Origin: Hyphomicrobium_A sp044507625
Lineage (GTDB): Bacteria > Pseudomonadota > Alphaproteobacteria > Rhizobiales > Hyphomicrobiaceae
Direction of reading: 5' to 3'
Assembly: GCA_044507625.1 (NCBI GenBank)
Contig: JBIQJE010000003.1
Location: 1-64,000, forward strand
DNA length: 64,000 nt
The notes under the pieces were generated by a model. It made no database searches and was not told where the DNA came from. It was given only the letters and a program-made list of their open reading frames with translations. The translations under genes were made by a program, and so were the position numbers. This document shows, piece after piece, positions 63,771-64,000 of this stretch (within the stretch, counting starts at the first letter, position 1; each line of letters opens with the position of its first letter).

Positions 63771-63989
63771 AGGGGCTTAAACCTCCGGCTGCCTGCGTAG
63801 GTCCGCAGGGCCAAGTATCTTCTGGGGCAACTGGGGAATTGCGCGCCTTATAACTTGGGGAGGCCACCGCGGCAACCCAAGTCGAAACTTTGTCAAGGGG
63901 TACCGAGGAGGCCATGTTGCCCCCCGGGTCGGGCGCGGATAGTGTCGCCGCCGACCGCCGCAAGGGGCGCACACGGGAAGGGCTGAAAG
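63771..63989. other. Divergent region between trcR and the truncated gene at the right edge
   Basis: About 220 bp, less than a typical gene, holding the trcR promoter on the minus strand and the ribosome site of the rightward gene. Nothing else is seen. Confidence 0.35.
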
Positions 63990-64000
63990 ATGGCAACGAC
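63990..64000 (+). CDS. Start of a gene truncated by the window edge
   Basis: ATG at 63990 has GGAAGGG about 8 bases upstream and would encode Met-Ala-Thr before the window ends. It is divergent from trcR. Nothing can be said about the product. Confidence 0.4.

Overview
The window is high-GC chromosomal DNA of an alphaproteobacterium, most likely from the order Hyphomicrobiales (Rhizobiales). The evidence is a circularly permuted two-piece tmRNA gene; small families typical of alphaproteobacteria (DUF4169, TIGR02300, the DUF1013/TrcR regulator, aa3-type cytochrome oxidase subunit IV, two DUF465 proteins); the order TIGR02300 / aroA-cmk-rpsA ... ihfB ... trpF-trpB-trpA-accD-folC; an AccD that has lost its zinc-ribbon cysteines; and an intergenic repeat with the CGGAAAAGTG...TTTTCCG core common in Rhizobiales. 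No genus can be named from the sequence alone.

Layout. 1-2.2 kb: the end of a CPBP protease gene, then ssrA (tmRNA) directly followed by sspB, the adaptor that delivers tmRNA-tagged proteins to ClpXP. 2.2-4.9 kb: a molybdenum hydroxylase pair (IorB/IorA type). 4.9-6.1 kb: a gene-poor stretch with palindromic repeats. 6.1-9.8 kb: ugd, fumC and two small genes. 9.8-16.7 kb: a giant AsmA-like gene and uvrD. 16.8-18.4 kb: an AT-richer, probably acquired restriction-modification cassette. 18.8-30.3 kb: a long minus-strand housekeeping block (folC, accD, trpA, trpB, trpF, LapA-like, ihfB, sppA, rpsA, cmk, aroA), with a TIGR02300 gene and tRNA-Ala divergent from it. 32-41 kb: oxyR, two cell-wall enzymes (M15-like DUF882 and a YcbB-type L,D-transpeptidase), a sigma-54 response regulator and an M3 oligopeptidase. 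41-48.4 kb: kup, an ABC1 kinase, a cytochrome c, a 47-residue oxidase subunit IV and the three-gene proton-translocating transhydrogenase operon. 48.5-50.9 kb: three consecutive genes for exported proteins, one preceded by a run of 13 G. 50.9-58.6 kb: gph, ald, an alpha/beta hydrolase, a DUF6636 protein, rpsU, purE-purK and an MHS-family transporter. 58.6-64 kb: DUF465 proteins, an acyl-CoA synthetase, a tiny membrane peptide, a GT87-like membrane protein and trcR, with the first codons of another gene at the right edge.

The most interesting locus is the restriction-modification cassette. A BglII/BstYI-family endonuclease gene converges on, and overlaps by 4 bp, an MT-A70 adenine methyltransferase gene whose product carries a C-terminal helix-turn-helix. 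The presumed methyltransferase promoter contains a perfect 18-bp palindrome made of two AGATCT sites, which is the BglII recognition sequence. This suggests a self-regulating system in which the methylase, by binding or by methylating its own promoter, sets its own level. Other points of note are the ssrA-sspB adjacency with the tag ANDNYAEAALAA, the G13 tract, and an exported haloacid-dehalogenase-type hydrolase.
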